Shown: positions 1 to 8,842, counted from the stretch's first letter. The stretch is 33,907 nt of DNA from JBHEMK01 sp046262635 (GCA_046262635.1 JBHEMK010000073.1:1-33907), one strand, 5' to 3'. Notes: generated by a model not told the origin, from the letters alone. A program made the numbers and translations.

Positions 1-625
1 TCTCCCCCGCGTCGATCGCCTGCTGCACCACGACGGCGAGCTCGTAGGGAGCCCGCTGGTCGCCCGGCAGAGCGGCGACGAGCGGTTCGGCGAGGGCCCA
101 GAGCGGGGCGCCCGCGAGCGGATTGGCCGGGTCGTCGTCGAGAACGCGCTCGACCCGGCCGTCGCGAATCCGCACCGGCGGGCGGTGGGGCGGATCAGGC
201 GGCGGGTCGCGGCGGGCAGCGACGGCGCCGACTGCGCCGGACTCCATGAATGCCTGCCAGAACCGTCCGAGGTCGCCGGGCCGGAAGACCGTGTCGGCGG
301 CGACGACGAGCACCGGCGGGCGGGCGCCGGCCCGCAGGCCGCAGACGGTGGCGTCGGCGGATCCGTCCGGTCGCCGCTGGCGGGCGTAGACAATCTCCAG
401 GCCGAAGCCGCTGCCGTCGCCAAGGAGCGCCTCGACCTGCCGCGCGAGGTGGCCCGTGACGACGACGACCCCCTCGGCACCGCCCGCCCGAAGCTCCCGC
501 AGGAGCGACGCGACCACCGGCCGCCCGTCGATCGGCAGGATCGGCTTCGGCCAGCGCTCGCTCAGCGGGCGCAGGCGCCTGCCCTCGCCGGCCGCCAGGA
601 CGATCGCGTGCATTCCGGCGGCCAT
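1..625 (-). CDS. NTP-transferase family sugar nucleotidyltransferase (3' end outside window)
   Basis: The reverse strand is open from ATG at 625 to the window edge (about 208 residues, C-terminus missing). The N-terminus after MAAGM reads HAIVLAAGEGRRLRPLSERW and then PKPILPIDGRPVV. This is the nucleotide-binding signature (LAAG-x-G-x-R-x3-T/S ... PK-x-x-x-P) of the GlmU/RmlA/MurNAc-1-phosphate uridylyltransferase superfamily. A further motif, VVVAADTVF, resembles the metal-binding aspartate region. Such enzymes join a sugar-1-phosphate and an NTP to make an NDP-sugar in the cytoplasm; the sugar and base cannot be told from this fragment. A second in-frame ATG at 613 is an alternative start. 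The gene begins 3 nt after the stop of the transglutaminase-like gene and has no clear ribosome binding site, so it is probably translated by coupling as the last seen member of the operon. Confidence 0.85.
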   Translation of the reverse strand, partial: MAAGMHAIVLAAGEGRRLRPLSERWPKPILPIDGRPVVASLLRELRAGGAEGVVVVTGHLARQVEALLGDGSGFGLEIVYARQRRPDGSADATVCGLRAGARPPVLVVAADTVFRPGDLGRFWQAFMESGAVGAVAARRDPPPDPPHRPPVRIRDGRVERVLDDDPANPLAGAPLWALAEPLVAALPGDQRAPYELAVVVQQAIDAGE

Positions 626-628
626 GGG

Positions 629-2848
629 CTAGGCAGAGATGCCGAGGGACCTGAGCGAGAGCGCGCCGCGGGTCCGCTCGGCGGCGCTCAGTCGCTGGCG
701 CATGCTCCGCTCGAGCCGGCGGAGCTCCTGCCGCGCGCGCCGGGCGGCCACCGGCGCCCCCTCGGGCGGGCCGAAGCGGGCCGCCGTGGCCGCGGCGACG
801 AACGCGCTCGGATCAACCGAGAGCTCCTCGCCGGCGATCCGGCCGAGCTCGTGCAGCGTCGCGCTCCGGGCTGCATCGATGCGCTGGTCGAACAGGAAGT
901 CGGAGAGTTCACGCCGGCATGCGCTCGCGATCCGCCGCGGGTCGCGGGTCAGATAACGGGTGCGCCGCGCCGCGAGCTTCGTGAGGACGATTGCGGCGCC
1001 GCTGCCGAGAACGACGAGAACGAGCAGCCGGAGCAGGCTGCCGCCCCGCGAGCCCGAGGCCGTCGGGGACGCCGCACCCGGAATGTCGGCGCGGCTCGTC
1101 CCCCGCCGCACGAAGCCGCCCGGCTCGCGGAAGTTCCCGTTCAGGGCGATGTCGGCCGGATCGAGCAGGCCGAGCGCACGGGCAAGCGCCGGCGAGGCAC
1201 CGGAGAGGAAACCGGGCGAGCCGGCCGAGTAGGGCGCGCTCAGCCGGCCCCGTCCGGGTGTCGGGTCGAAGGGCAGCCAGCCGTAGCCTGCAAACCACAC
1301 TTCGACCCACGCGTGCGCATCGTGGTCTGTGACCGTCCACACGTGCGTCGCAGGGTCGTACGACCCGCTCGTGAAGCCTGCGACGACCCGCGCAGGCACG
1401 CCGACGTAGCGGAGCATCAGCGCCATCGCTCCCGCGAAGTACTGGCAGTAGCCGCTCCTCGTCTGAGCGACGAACCCGACGAGCGGGGGCACACTGGTCA
1501 GGGGCGGGTGCTCGTTGTAGGTGAAACCGCCGCGGCTGCGAAACCACGACTCGAGCCCCACCGCGGCCGCGTACGGGCTGCGCGCGTCCCCCGCTACCTG
1601 GCGGGCGGCCGCCGCCAGCGGGGCGTATGACCGCAAGCCCGGCCGGTCGAGCAGCCCGAGCACCCCCCGCACGCGTCGGGGCAGCCCGAACGCCGGCGCC
1701 GTCGCGCCGCGACCGACGTCGAGGAAGCCGCCCGGCCGCGTCAGGAGCGCCGGATAGCGCGGCCGCGAACGGCCGAGCTGCGCCGGCGTCGGCTGGGGCG
1801 CGTAGCTCCAGACCGTGTAGGTGAGGCCGCGCGTCAGCCCGCCTCGGAGGATGGCGACTCCGGAGAAGGGATGGATCAGCGGCGCCGGTCCCGCGTCGAA
1901 GCGGATGGGGACGCTTCCGCCGACGAGATGGGTGTCCCGCAGCGCCTCGACGGTCACGTTCGCCTTGACGAGGTGCTCGGCGTCGCCGGCCCGCCTCGGC
2001 AGCAAGGGGTCGGGCTGCCCGGACGACGGGCGCTCCGCGGGGCCGCTCTCGATCCAGCGTCCGTCGCTGAAGTCGTCGAGCACGGTCGCGCGCCAGTAGA
2101 GCGAGGTCTGCGGCGCGCTGATCTTCAGGACGACGGTTTTCTTCGTCGGGAAGCTGATCCCGTCGTACTGCGAGTCCCAGACGAACCCGACGCCCACGGG
2201 CGAGTCGGGCCGCGTGTACGGATCCCAGCGCTGCCATTGCACGAGCTCGCGCTTGGCGATCGCGGGCGACGTCGAGGCAGCCGCGGCCACGAGCGCGAGC
2301 GCAACCGCGGCCGCCAACGTGACGCGTGGAACCGACCGCCGGGTCAGACCGGCGAGCAGCACGAGGACGCCGAGCAGGATCAGCGCCCCGCGCCCGATCG
2401 CGTTGCCTCCGGCGAGGAGCGTGGCCGGCCAGCCGGCCCCGAGCAGCAGGATCATCACAGCGGCGCCCGTCCGACGCGCGGCGACAGCGAGAGCGACCGC
2501 GAGGCAGAAGGCGAAGACTGCGACGAGAATCGTGCTCTTCATTCCCTCATGCACCCGCGGATCGAACGGGACCGCCACGTCGTAGAAGGCGAGGAAACCG
2601 TTGCCGAAGGTCGACAGGAGGGCGCCCGGGTGGCGCAGCGGATACCGGTCGAAGGCGATCCACATGGCGGCGACCGCCGCCGCGGCCGTGGCCGCGATCC
2701 GTGGGCGCAGCGGCCGGACGAGCGCAGGCGCGAGCGCGACGAGCGCCAGCAGCAGTGCCGTACTGCCTTCGCGCGGGCGCTCCAGCCGCACCCAGCCGCC
2801 GGTGACGACGAGCGCCGGGAGGAGGTAGACGAGCGCCGTCTTACGCAC
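629..2848 (-). CDS. Transglutaminase-like membrane protein (TgpA/DUF3488 type)
   Basis: A 739-residue protein with a GTG start at 2848. It has several hydrophobic N-terminal segments (about residues 1-20, 30-66, 105-125, 130-170, 175-195), a large extracytoplasmic part, and one more membrane segment near residues 640-660 before a soluble C-terminal tail. The transglutaminase core is at about 425-535 with the catalytic triad visible: Cys468 in SGYCQYF, His512 in DAHAWVEVW and Asp528 in PFDPTPG. This is the TgpA domain order. Members are found with MoxR and DUF58 proteins, and a role in cell-envelope protein processing or crosslinking is inferred; the substrate is unknown. The gene overlaps the DUF58 gene by 8 nt, which fits one operon. 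Confidence 0.9.
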   Translation of the reverse strand: MRKTALVYLLPALVVTGGWVRLERPREGSTALLLALVALAPALVRPLRPRIAATAAAAVAAMWIAFDRYPLRHPGALLSTFGNGFLAFYDVAVPFDPRVHEGMKSTILVAVFAFCLAVALAVAARRTGAAVMILLLGAGWPATLLAGGNAIGRGALILLGVLVLLAGLTRRSVPRVTLAAAVALALVAAAASTSPAIAKRELVQWQRWDPYTRPDSPVGVGFVWDSQYDGISFPTKKTVVLKISAPQTSLYWRATVLDDFSDGRWIESGPAERPSSGQPDPLLPRRAGDAEHLVKANVTVEALRDTHLVGGSVPIRFDAGPAPLIHPFSGVAILRGGLTRGLTYTVWSYAPQPTPAQLGRSRPRYPALLTRPGGFLDVGRGATAPAFGLPRRVRGVLGLLDRPGLRSYAPLAAAARQVAGDARSPYAAAVGLESWFRSRGGFTYNEHPPLTSVPPLVGFVAQTRSGYCQYFAGAMALMLRYVGVPARVVAGFTSGSYDPATHVWTVTDHDAHAWVEVWFAGYGWLPFDPTPGRGRLSAPYSAGSPGFLSGASPALARALGLLDPADIALNGNFREPGGFVRRGTSRADIPGAASPTASGSRGGSLLRLLVLVVLGSGAAIVLTKLAARRTRYLTRDPRRIASACRRELSDFLFDQRIDAARSATLHELGRIAGEELSVDPSAFVAAATAARFGPPEGAPVAARRARQELRRLERSMRQRLSAAERTRGALSLRSLGISA

Positions 2849-4016
2849 GAGCGGCTTCGCGCGCCCTCGACGCGCCGAGAGCCTCGGCCAGGTCCGCGCC
2901 CTCGCGGACGACGGCGACCCGGACGCCGACCGCCTGCAGCCGCAGCAGCCCGGGGTCGGGGCGGCCCGTCGTGTCCACGTAAACGAGCGAAGCGCTCCGT
3001 CGCGACAGCACGCGCTGGACGAGCCGGTCGACGAGCGCGGGCGCCGGCCGTCCCGTCACGACCACCAGCTCGAGCGCGCGGGCAGCCGGATTCGACTCGC
3101 CGGAGAGCAGCGCCGAGACCGAGATCACGCCCGTCGGCTCGACCCCGGCCAGCACCTCGAGCGCACGCCGCCAGTCACCGACATCCGAATGCACCTGCTG
3201 CACCTCGCGGAGGGCCGAGTTGACCACGAGCACGGCGCGGCGGCCGCGGCGTGCGTACGCCTGGAGGATCGAGCCTGCCGCACGCACGGCCAGGTCGAGA
3301 CCCGCCGCTGCCGAGGCGTCCGCGTCGAGCAAGACGGCGACCTCGTCCCGGGGCGCGTCCTCGAGCTCCTTGACCATCAGTCGGCCGCGTCGCGCTGTCG
3401 TCCGCCAATGCACCTTCCGCAGAGACTCGCCCTCCGCGTACTCACGGACGCTGTGGAGGTCGAAGCCGGATGGCCGCTGCAGCAGCAGCCGACGCCCGTC
3501 CTGCGCGTGCGCACCCCCTTCTGCGAAGAGCCGGTCGAGCTCGACGAGCCGCGGGTAGACGAGCAGCGCTCCCTGCTCGCCCTCCTCCTGCTCGACCCGG
3601 TAGAGGCCGTATGGGTCTTCCAGCGCGAGCTCGGGCGGTCCGAAGGTGTAGCGGCCGCGCGGTACGCCACGGAGCTCGTAGACTCCGCCGAGGCGGCCGC
3701 GGCCGCGCGCGAGCACGAACTCACGCGTACCGAGGCGGCCGAGGCGCTCGGTGCAGGTGAGGGTCGGCGGCAGGATGCGCCCGGTCGGCTCGACGTCGAG
3801 CCGGATGCGGACGTCCTCTCCCTCCAGCACGTCGTGTTCGCGCCACAGCCGGCGCACCCGCAGGGGCCGGTTCGCGAGCCCGACCCAGGCCCAGGCGAGC
3901 AGCACCGCGAGCAGCAGCCCGACTGCGACCGGATACAGCGGCCGCGAGCCGAAGATCCAGGCGACGATGTAGACGAAGACGCCGAGCCCGAGGACGAGAC
4001 GGCCGCGCGGCGTCAC
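2841..4016 (-). CDS. DUF58 domain-containing membrane-anchored protein
   Basis: A 391-residue protein with two adjacent membrane segments at about residues 6-22 and 28-46 and a cytoplasmic remainder. The DUF58 signature is clear at about 187-218, with REYAEGESLRKVHWRTTARR followed by GRLMVKELE, and then a von Willebrand A-like strand (EVAVLLDADAS). DUF58 proteins are thought to act as membrane partners of MoxR AAA ATPases, and here the gene sits directly behind one. The GTG start at 4016 overlaps the moxR stop as GTGA (4 nt), and the 3' end overlaps the transglutaminase-like gene by 8 nt. The molecular function is not established. Confidence 0.92.
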   Translation of the reverse strand: MTPRGRLVLGLGVFVYIVAWIFGSRPLYPVAVGLLLAVLLAWAWVGLANRPLRVRRLWREHDVLEGEDVRIRLDVEPTGRILPPTLTCTERLGRLGTREFVLARGRGRLGGVYELRGVPRGRYTFGPPELALEDPYGLYRVEQEEGEQGALLVYPRLVELDRLFAEGGAHAQDGRRLLLQRPSGFDLHSVREYAEGESLRKVHWRTTARRGRLMVKELEDAPRDEVAVLLDADASAAAGLDLAVRAAGSILQAYARRGRRAVLVVNSALREVQQVHSDVGDWRRALEVLAGVEPTGVISVSALLSGESNPAARALELVVVTGRPAPALVDRLVQRVLSRRSASLVYVDTTGRPDPGLLRLQAVGVRVAVVREGADLAEALGASRAREAARA

Positions 4017-4981
4017 ACGGGCACCGGGGTCTTCTCCAGTGCCTCCCGGACGATCTCCGCGGCGCTCAGGCCCGCGGACCGTGCCTCGGGGGCGAGGATC
4101 AGCCGGTGGGCCAGGACCGACACGGCGACGATTTTGACGTCGTCCGGCACGAGATACTCGCGGGCGTCAGCGAGCGCCCTCGCCTTCGCGACCCGCAGAA
4201 GCGCGATCCCCGAGCGCGGGCTGGCGCCCAGGTAGAGGCGCGAATCGGAGCGCGTGTGGCGCAGGAGTGCGACCACGTAGCGGTTCAGGCTCTCCTCGAC
4301 GTAGATCTCCCTCGCCTCCTCGGCGAGCGCGACGGCCTCCGCCGCCGTCGCAACCGGGCGCAGCGACTCGAGCGGGGGCTCCGAGGTCTGTTCGGTCAGC
4401 ATCCGAGCCTCCTCGGCGAGAGGCGGGTAGCCGAGCTCGATCCGCATCGTGAAGCGGTCGAGCTGCGCCTCCGGGAGCGGATAGGTGCCCTCGTACTCGA
4501 TCGGGTTCTGGGTCGCCATCACGACGAACGGCCGGCCGAGCGGATAGCTCACTCCGTCCACCGTCACCTGGCGCTCCTCCATGCACTCGAGCAGCGCCGA
4601 CTGCGTCTTCGGCGACGCGCGGTTGACCTCGTCGACGAGCACGAGATTCGCGAACACGGGGCCCGGCCGGAACTCGAACTCGTTCGAGCGCTGGCTGAAG
4701 ACGTTGACCCCGGTGACGTCGGACGGGAGCAGGTCCGGCGTGAACTGCATGCGCGAGAACTCACAGTCGAGCGAGCGTGCGAGCGCCTTCGCCAGCATCG
4801 TCTTTCCCACACCCGGGAAGTCCTCGATGATCAGGTGGCCTTCGGCGACGAGGCAGAGGACGACCATCCGCAGCGTCTCCTCGGAGGCGTGGACGACGCG
4901 CTGCAGGTTCCGGACGACCCCGGTGATCGCGTCCGCGGCCTCGGAGATCCGCGGGGCGCGCTCCGAGCTATTCGCGTCCAA
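4013..4981 (-). CDS. MoxR-family AAA+ ATPase
   Basis: A 322-residue AAA+ ATPase of the usual MoxR length. Walker A is DFPGVGKTMLAKALA (about 54-68) and Walker B is LVLVDEVNRA (about 113-122). The sensor region is FVVMATQNPIEYEGTYPLPE, and DRFTMRIELGYP follows. MoxR ATPases are chaperone-like remodelers that work with DUF58, VWA or transglutaminase-like partners, all of which follow here. The start is TTG at 4981, chosen because GGAGAGG lies about 4 nt upstream and because it overlaps the coaBC stop by 14 nt, consistent with coupling. The client complex is unknown. Confidence 0.93.
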   Translation of the reverse strand: MDANSSERAPRISEAADAITGVVRNLQRVVHASEETLRMVVLCLVAEGHLIIEDFPGVGKTMLAKALARSLDCEFSRMQFTPDLLPSDVTGVNVFSQRSNEFEFRPGPVFANLVLVDEVNRASPKTQSALLECMEERQVTVDGVSYPLGRPFVVMATQNPIEYEGTYPLPEAQLDRFTMRIELGYPPLAEEARMLTEQTSEPPLESLRPVATAAEAVALAEEAREIYVEESLNRYVVALLRHTRSDSRLYLGASPRSGIALLRVAKARALADAREYLVPDDVKIVAVSVLAHRLILAPEARSAGLSAAEIVREALEKTPVPV

Positions 4982-6125
4982 GGATCCTCTCCACCTCGTC
5001 GAGCACGCGCACCGCGATCTCCTCCTTCGGGCCCTTGCCGATGGTCCGCTCCCCGTCGGGGGAGAGGAGGGTCACCTCGTTGTCGGCAGCGTCGAAGCCG
5101 ATGTCGTCACGGGAGACGTCGTTGAAGACGAAGAGGTTCACGCGCTTGTCACGGAGCTTCTCACGAGCGCGTTCGAGGCCAGGTTCGCCGTGGTCAGCCG
5201 CGAAGCCGACGAGGATCTGGTCCGCATGCCGCTCGGCGCCCAGCCTGGCCAGAACGTCCGTCGTCGGCTCGAGCTCGATCGTCCAGGCGGCGGCGTCCTT
5301 CGGACGCTTGCCGGCGCGGGCCGTGGCCGGGCGATAGTCGGCGACGGCCGCTGCCATCAAGACCACGTCGGCCCCGGCACGGGCAAGCGCCTCGCGCTCG
5401 AGGTCGGCGGCCGTCGGCGTCTCGATCAGCTCGATCCCCAGCGGGTGGGGGACGGTGAGGTTCGCGCCGAGCAGTGTCACCCGCGCACCGCGGCGGGCAG
5501 CTTCGGCGGCCAGGGCGACGCCCATGCGCCCCGAGGAGCGGTTGCCCAGGTAGCGCACGGCGTCGAGCGGTTCGCGTGTGCCGCCGGCTGAGACGAGCAC
5601 CGTCTTGCCGCGCAGGGGGCCGTGCGAGCCGAGCAGCTCCTGCGCGAGCTCGAAGATCTCCTCCGGCTCGGACATCCGGCCGACACCGAGCTCACCCTCC
5701 GCGGTCTCGCCCTCGTCGGGTCCGACGAGCTCGACGCCGCGGGCGCGGAGCGTCGCGACGTTCGCGCGCGTGGCCGCGTGCGCCCACATACGCGGATTCA
5801 TCGCCGGGGCGACGAGCACAGGCCCGCGATGCGCGAGGGCGGCCTCGGTGAGAACGTTGTCGGCGAGTCCGTGCGCGAGCTTGGCGAGCGTGTTCGCCGT
5901 CAGTGGCGCGACGACGAGCAGGTCCGCCCGCACCAGGTGGAGGTAGACCTCCTCGGCCGGCGGCCGGCGCGCGAGCGCGGTGAAGGTCTCCGCCCGGACG
6001 AACCGCTCCCCGCCCGCAGTGACGAGCGGAAGGACGTCGTGGCCCGCTTTGACGAGCAGGCGGCAGAGCTCGCACGCCTTGTAGGCCGCGATCCCACCTG
6101 TGACGCCGAGCAGCACGCGGGCCAT
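4968..6125 (-). CDS. coaBC: Bifunctional phosphopantothenoylcysteine decarboxylase/phosphopantothenate-cysteine ligase
   Basis: A 385-residue fusion protein for two steps of coenzyme A synthesis in the cytoplasm: ligation of cysteine to 4'-phosphopantothenate (CoaB) and FMN-dependent decarboxylation to 4'-phosphopantetheine (CoaC). The CoaC half (1-170) begins RVLLGVTGGIAAYKA. It has His63 in VYLHLV, the APLTANT strand, and PAMN at 107-110. The CoaB half starts at about 171 with KTVLVSAGGTREPLD, NRSSGRMG and AAAVADYRP. An oddity is that the decarboxylase flap, usually ACGE-x-G-x-GRM, here reads AEGELGVGRM, so the usual Cys is Glu143. The start is ATG at 6125, 15 nt after rpoZ. metK or priA, often next in actinobacteria, is replaced by moxR. 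Confidence 0.95.
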   Translation of the reverse strand: MARVLLGVTGGIAAYKACELCRLLVKAGHDVLPLVTAGGERFVRAETFTALARRPPAEEVYLHLVRADLLVVAPLTANTLAKLAHGLADNVLTEAALAHRGPVLVAPAMNPRMWAHAATRANVATLRARGVELVGPDEGETAEGELGVGRMSEPEEIFELAQELLGSHGPLRGKTVLVSAGGTREPLDAVRYLGNRSSGRMGVALAAEAARRGARVTLLGANLTVPHPLGIELIETPTAADLEREALARAGADVVLMAAAVADYRPATARAGKRPKDAAAWTIELEPTTDVLARLGAERHADQILVGFAADHGEPGLERAREKLRDKRVNLFVFNDVSRDDIGFDAADNEVTLLSPDGERTIGKGPKEEIAVRVLDEVERILGRE

Positions 6126-6140
6126 CGCCCGTTAGTGTGC

Positions 6141-6374
6141 CTAGGTCTTCGAGTAGTCGTACTTGAGCTTGCCCTGACCGACCTCTTCGAGGGCCATCGT
6201 CAGGTAGTTCTTCGAGCGCGACTCCACGAGCGGCGGCGGGTTGTCGTCGAACGTCCCCTCGCCCAGCTGGTGGTGGTAGTTGTTGATCTGCCGGGCCCGC
6301 TTTGCCGCGACGATCACGAGCGCATAGCGGGAATCCACATGGTCCAGCAGGTCGTCGATGCGCGGGTGGATCAC
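6141..6374 (-). CDS. rpoZ: DNA-directed RNA polymerase omega subunit
   Basis: A 77-residue protein starting VIHPRIDDLLDHVDSRYALV and containing AAKRARQINNY followed, after about 20 residues, by KNYLTMALEEV. This is the omega signature, in which R-x-RQIN and the later ALEE-x helix contact beta-prime. Omega helps RNA polymerase assembly and in many bacteria the ppGpp response. The start is GTG at 6374, chosen because it forms a 4-nt GTGA overlap with the gmk stop and because homology begins there; a longer open frame upstream lies inside gmk. The length is somewhat short but normal for the family. The gmk-rpoZ-coaBC order is the usual actinobacterial one. Confidence 0.95.
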   Translation of the reverse strand: MIHPRIDDLLDHVDSRYALVIVAAKRARQINNYHHQLGEGTFDDNPPPLVESRSKNYLTMALEEVGQGKLKYDYSKT

Positions 6375-6970
6375 GGTGCAATCGTAGCTGCCGCGCGCAG
6401 CGTTGGCGCAACGAAGCTCGCAAGCTCCTCGAGCGCCCGATCCAGATCGTCGTTCACGACCACGTGATCGAACTCGACCGCGACCGCGAGCTGCTCGCGC
6501 GCGACGCGCAGACGCTCGTCGATCTCGCCTGCGCTCTCGGTCGCGCGCTCGCGCAGCCGGCGCTCCAGCTCGGGGAGCGGCGCGGTGACAAAGACCGTGA
6601 CCGCGCCGCGGATGCGCTCCGCGACGGCGAGCGCGCCCTCGGTCTCCAGCTCCAGCACGCACACTCGTCCCTCTTCGGCGATCCGCCGGATCTCCGACAC
6701 GAGCGTGCCCGAGCGCTGGCCCCACGGGAAGACGTGGTACTCGAGGAACGCGCAGCCGGCGAGCATGCGGTCGAACTCGGCCTCGCTGATGAAGTAGTAG
6801 TCGCGCCCCCGGACCTCGCCGGGACGCCGGGGCCGCGTCGTCGCGGAGACCGCGAGCTCGAGTTGCGCGAAGCGCCCGAGCAGCCGCTTGATCAGTGTCC
6901 CCTTGCCGGCACCGGACTGGCCGGTGACCACGAAGACGGGCGGCCCGCCGCTAGCGGTTGAAGAGCCCAA
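6371..6970 (-). CDS. gmk: Guanylate kinase
   Basis: A 199-residue enzyme that phosphorylates GMP to GDP with ATP. The P-loop GQSGAGKGT is at about 17-25. The GMP-binding region has SATTRPRRPGE and then GRDYYFISEAEFDRM, and the lid/core is followed by VNDDLDRALEELA at the C-terminus; all are guanylate-kinase hallmarks. The start is TTG at 6970, preceded by GGAG with 4 nt spacing and overlapping the 3' end of mihF by 20 nt. It makes the guanine nucleotide pool next to the pyrimidine genes and is probably transcribed with them and from the internal mihF promoter. Confidence 0.95.
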   Translation of the reverse strand: MGSSTASGGPPVFVVTGQSGAGKGTLIKRLLGRFAQLELAVSATTRPRRPGEVRGRDYYFISEAEFDRMLAGCAFLEYHVFPWGQRSGTLVSEIRRIAEEGRVCVLELETEGALAVAERIRGAVTVFVTAPLPELERRLRERATESAGEIDERLRVAREQLAVAVEFDHVVVNDDLDRALEELASFVAPTLRAAATIAP

Positions 6971-7280
6971 TCAGCTCCGTTCGCTGACGATCGGAAAGGC
7001 CACCGACCGTCTTCGACTGGCTGATCCGGCAGGTGTTGAGGAACCGAGCCGCCTTGACGCGACCGAATTTCGGCACCGCCATCAGGATGTCGATCACCTT
7101 CGCGGTCGAGACGTACTCCGGCGGGTTCTCGAGCACCCGCTCGATATTGACGAGTCCGTCCTTGAGGTCCTTCTTCAGCTTCGCCCGCTTGACTCGGATG
7201 TCGTTCGCGCGCTTGAGGGCGTCCATCCGCTGGTCCAACGATCGGACTGGCGCCTGGGCCTGGGTCTTGGGCGACACCAT
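6951..7280 (-). CDS. mihF: Actinobacterial integration host factor (mIHF)
   Basis: A 109-residue basic protein. The sequence KRANDIRVKRAKLKKDLKDG followed by TAKVIDILMAVPKFG and RVKAARFLNTCRIS matches actinobacterial mIHF (MihF/sIHF), a nucleoid-associated protein unrelated to the enterobacterial IhfAB dimer. Its helix-two-turns-helix-like C-terminal part binds DNA without strong sequence preference and supports chromosome architecture. It sits between pyrD and gmk, as in mycobacteria, where pyrF would usually precede it. The ATG at 7280 is only 10 nt after a TAGACT hexamer, so the transcript from that promoter would be leaderless or nearly so. Confidence 0.95.
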   Translation of the reverse strand: MVSPKTQAQAPVRSLDQRMDALKRANDIRVKRAKLKKDLKDGLVNIERVLENPPEYVSTAKVIDILMAVPKFGRVKAARFLNTCRISQSKTVGGLSDRQRTELIGLFNR

Positions 7281-7290
7281 TGAGCGCAGG

Positions 7291-7318
7291 AGTCTAACAC
7301 CCGTGCGTGTGCGATCAA
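7291..7318 (-). promoter_or_regulatory. Probable internal promoter for mihF-gmk-rpoZ
   Basis: Read on the minus strand, TTGATC (7318-7313), a 16-nt spacer and TAGACT (7296-7291) resemble a housekeeping promoter (TTGACA/TATAAT). The -35 box overlaps the pyrD stop codon. The distance from the -10 hexamer to the mihF ATG is 10 nt, which suggests a leaderless or near-leaderless mRNA. It would let the nucleoid and nucleotide genes be expressed independently of pyrimidine control. This is pattern matching only. Confidence 0.45.
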
Positions 7319-8199
7319 GCCGTCAGATTTACCTCGATATCCAGCACTTTTTCGGGCATCAGGAAAGGGGTGTGTGCGAGCGCGTGAGCGTTGTCAGGAT
7401 GGCCAACAGCGAGCGCCTCACACTCGGCGGCAAGCTCGGCACGGATGCGAGCGGGCGCGTCGGGGTCGGCAAAGAGGACGGTGCCGAGGGCAACGTCGCG
7501 CGCGCCTGCGGCGATCAGCTCGAGTGCGTCGCGGCCCGTCGAAACTCCGCCCATCGCGACGATCGGCAGCCCCGTGGCCCGGTAGCACGCGTGCACAGCG
7601 GCGAGCGCGACAGGCTTCAGTGCGGGGCCGGAGAGCCCGCCGATCTCGCGCCCGAGCACCGGGCGCAGTGTGCGGGTGTCGAGCTTCATCCCTCTCAATG
7701 TGTTGATCAACGAAAGCCCGTCGGCGCCCGCCGCCTGCACCGCGCGTGCGACCGCGGCCGGATCCGGAACGGCGGGAGAAAGCTTCGCGTACAGCGGTAG
7801 CGGCGTCGCCGCACGGCACGCAGCGACGATCTCGGCGGCTGACTCCGGCGCCTCGTCGACGTTCGGGCACGAGAGGTTGAGCTCGATGACCGCGACGTCG
7901 CCCTGATCCAGGACGGCACACGTGCGGGCAAAGTCCTCAGCCGAGAAGCCGCCCACGGACACCCAGACCGGGAGACCGAGGTGGGCGAGGCAGGGCAGGA
8001 CGTCGGCCACGAAGGCGTCGCGGCCCGGGTTGGCGAGGCCGATCGAGTTCAGCATTCCGACGTCGGTCTCGGCGATCCGCACGGGCGCGTTCCCCTGGCG
8101 CGGCAGCGGCGTGATCGTCTTCGTGACAAAGCCGTCGAGCGCACGCGCGACGTCGGGCGCAGTCAGCGCGTCGAGACACCCGGACGCGTTAAGCAGCAC
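7315..8199 (-). CDS. pyrD: Dihydroorotate dehydrogenase, class 1B catalytic subunit
   Basis: This is the FMN subunit that oxidises dihydroorotate to orotate and passes electrons to PyrK and on to NAD+. Motifs are LLNASGCLDAL at the N-terminus, VTKTITPLPRQGN (25-37), GMLNSIGLANPG, and ELNLSCPNV with the class 1 catalytic Cys111. Near the C-terminus are GLSGPALKPVAL and GGVSTGRDALELIAAGA, the FMN phosphate site. The cysteine rather than serine base marks class 1. I chose GTG at 8199 (294 residues), which overlaps the pyrK stop by 11 nt. The frame stays open further upstream inside pyrK but is not homologous there. The product is about 10-15 residues shorter at the N-terminus than usual, lacking the first strand. 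Confidence 0.92.
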   Translation of the reverse strand: MLLNASGCLDALTAPDVARALDGFVTKTITPLPRQGNAPVRIAETDVGMLNSIGLANPGRDAFVADVLPCLAHLGLPVWVSVGGFSAEDFARTCAVLDQGDVAVIELNLSCPNVDEAPESAAEIVAACRAATPLPLYAKLSPAVPDPAAVARAVQAAGADGLSLINTLRGMKLDTRTLRPVLGREIGGLSGPALKPVALAAVHACYRATGLPIVAMGGVSTGRDALELIAAGARDVALGTVLFADPDAPARIRAELAAECEALAVGHPDNAHALAHTPFLMPEKVLDIEVNLTA

Positions 8200-8819
8200 G
8201 GAGGACCGGCCCCTCGACGCAGAGGCGCTTGAGCACGCCGCCGATCTCGACCGCGCAGCCGTAGCAGCCGCCGTAGCCGCAGGCCATCGGTGCCTCCCAG
8301 GCGAGCTGCGCGCGCGGGCAGAGCGCGCGCACGGCCTCGAGCATCGGCTCCGGTCCGCATGCGAGCACGTCATGGCCGGCGGGCAGCAGCTCGGTCACGT
8401 AGACCGGCTCGACGCACACCTCGGCGCCGGGCACGAGCGCCGCCGCCTCGGCATGGTGCTCGCTGCGGAATCCGAGCACCGCGGGAACGCCGGGCAGGAA
8501 CTGCGCCGCGTACGGCAGCGGCGCGATCCCGATCCCGCCGCCGACGAGCAGCGGACGGGCGACGTCGAGGTCGAAGCCGTTGCCGAGCGGGCCGAACACG
8601 TGCAGCGCAGGCGCGGAGCAGATCGCCCGCGTCCCGGGCCCGATCCGATCGACGAGGAACGCGAGCTCACCGGGCGGCGCGAGGCAGAGCGACATCGGGC
8701 GCGGCAGCAGCCGGCCTGGCGCCTCGAGCATGAAGAACTGGCCCGGCCGCCCCGGATCGACCGCGCCGCGCTCAACGCGCATGAGCATGTACGGCCCGAC
8801 CGGCTCCGCCGCGAGGACG

Positions 8820-8842
<23 letters not shown>
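8189..8842 (-). CDS. pyrK: Dihydroorotate dehydrogenase electron transfer subunit
   Basis: A 217-residue FAD/[2Fe-2S] protein that takes electrons from PyrD and reduces NAD+. The FAD motif RPMS is at 48-51 and the nucleotide-binding stretch LLVGGGIGIAPLPYAA at about 98-113. The cluster ligands are Cys188, Cys193, Cys196 and Cys208 in MACGYGGCYGCAV...RLCVEGPVL, the canonical C-x4-C-x2-C-x11-C pattern. The ATG at 8842 has AGGAG 7 nt upstream and overlaps carB by 23 nt. Its presence proves the class 1B (NAD-linked) type of enzyme, which is unusual among well-studied actinobacteria. Confidence 0.95.
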
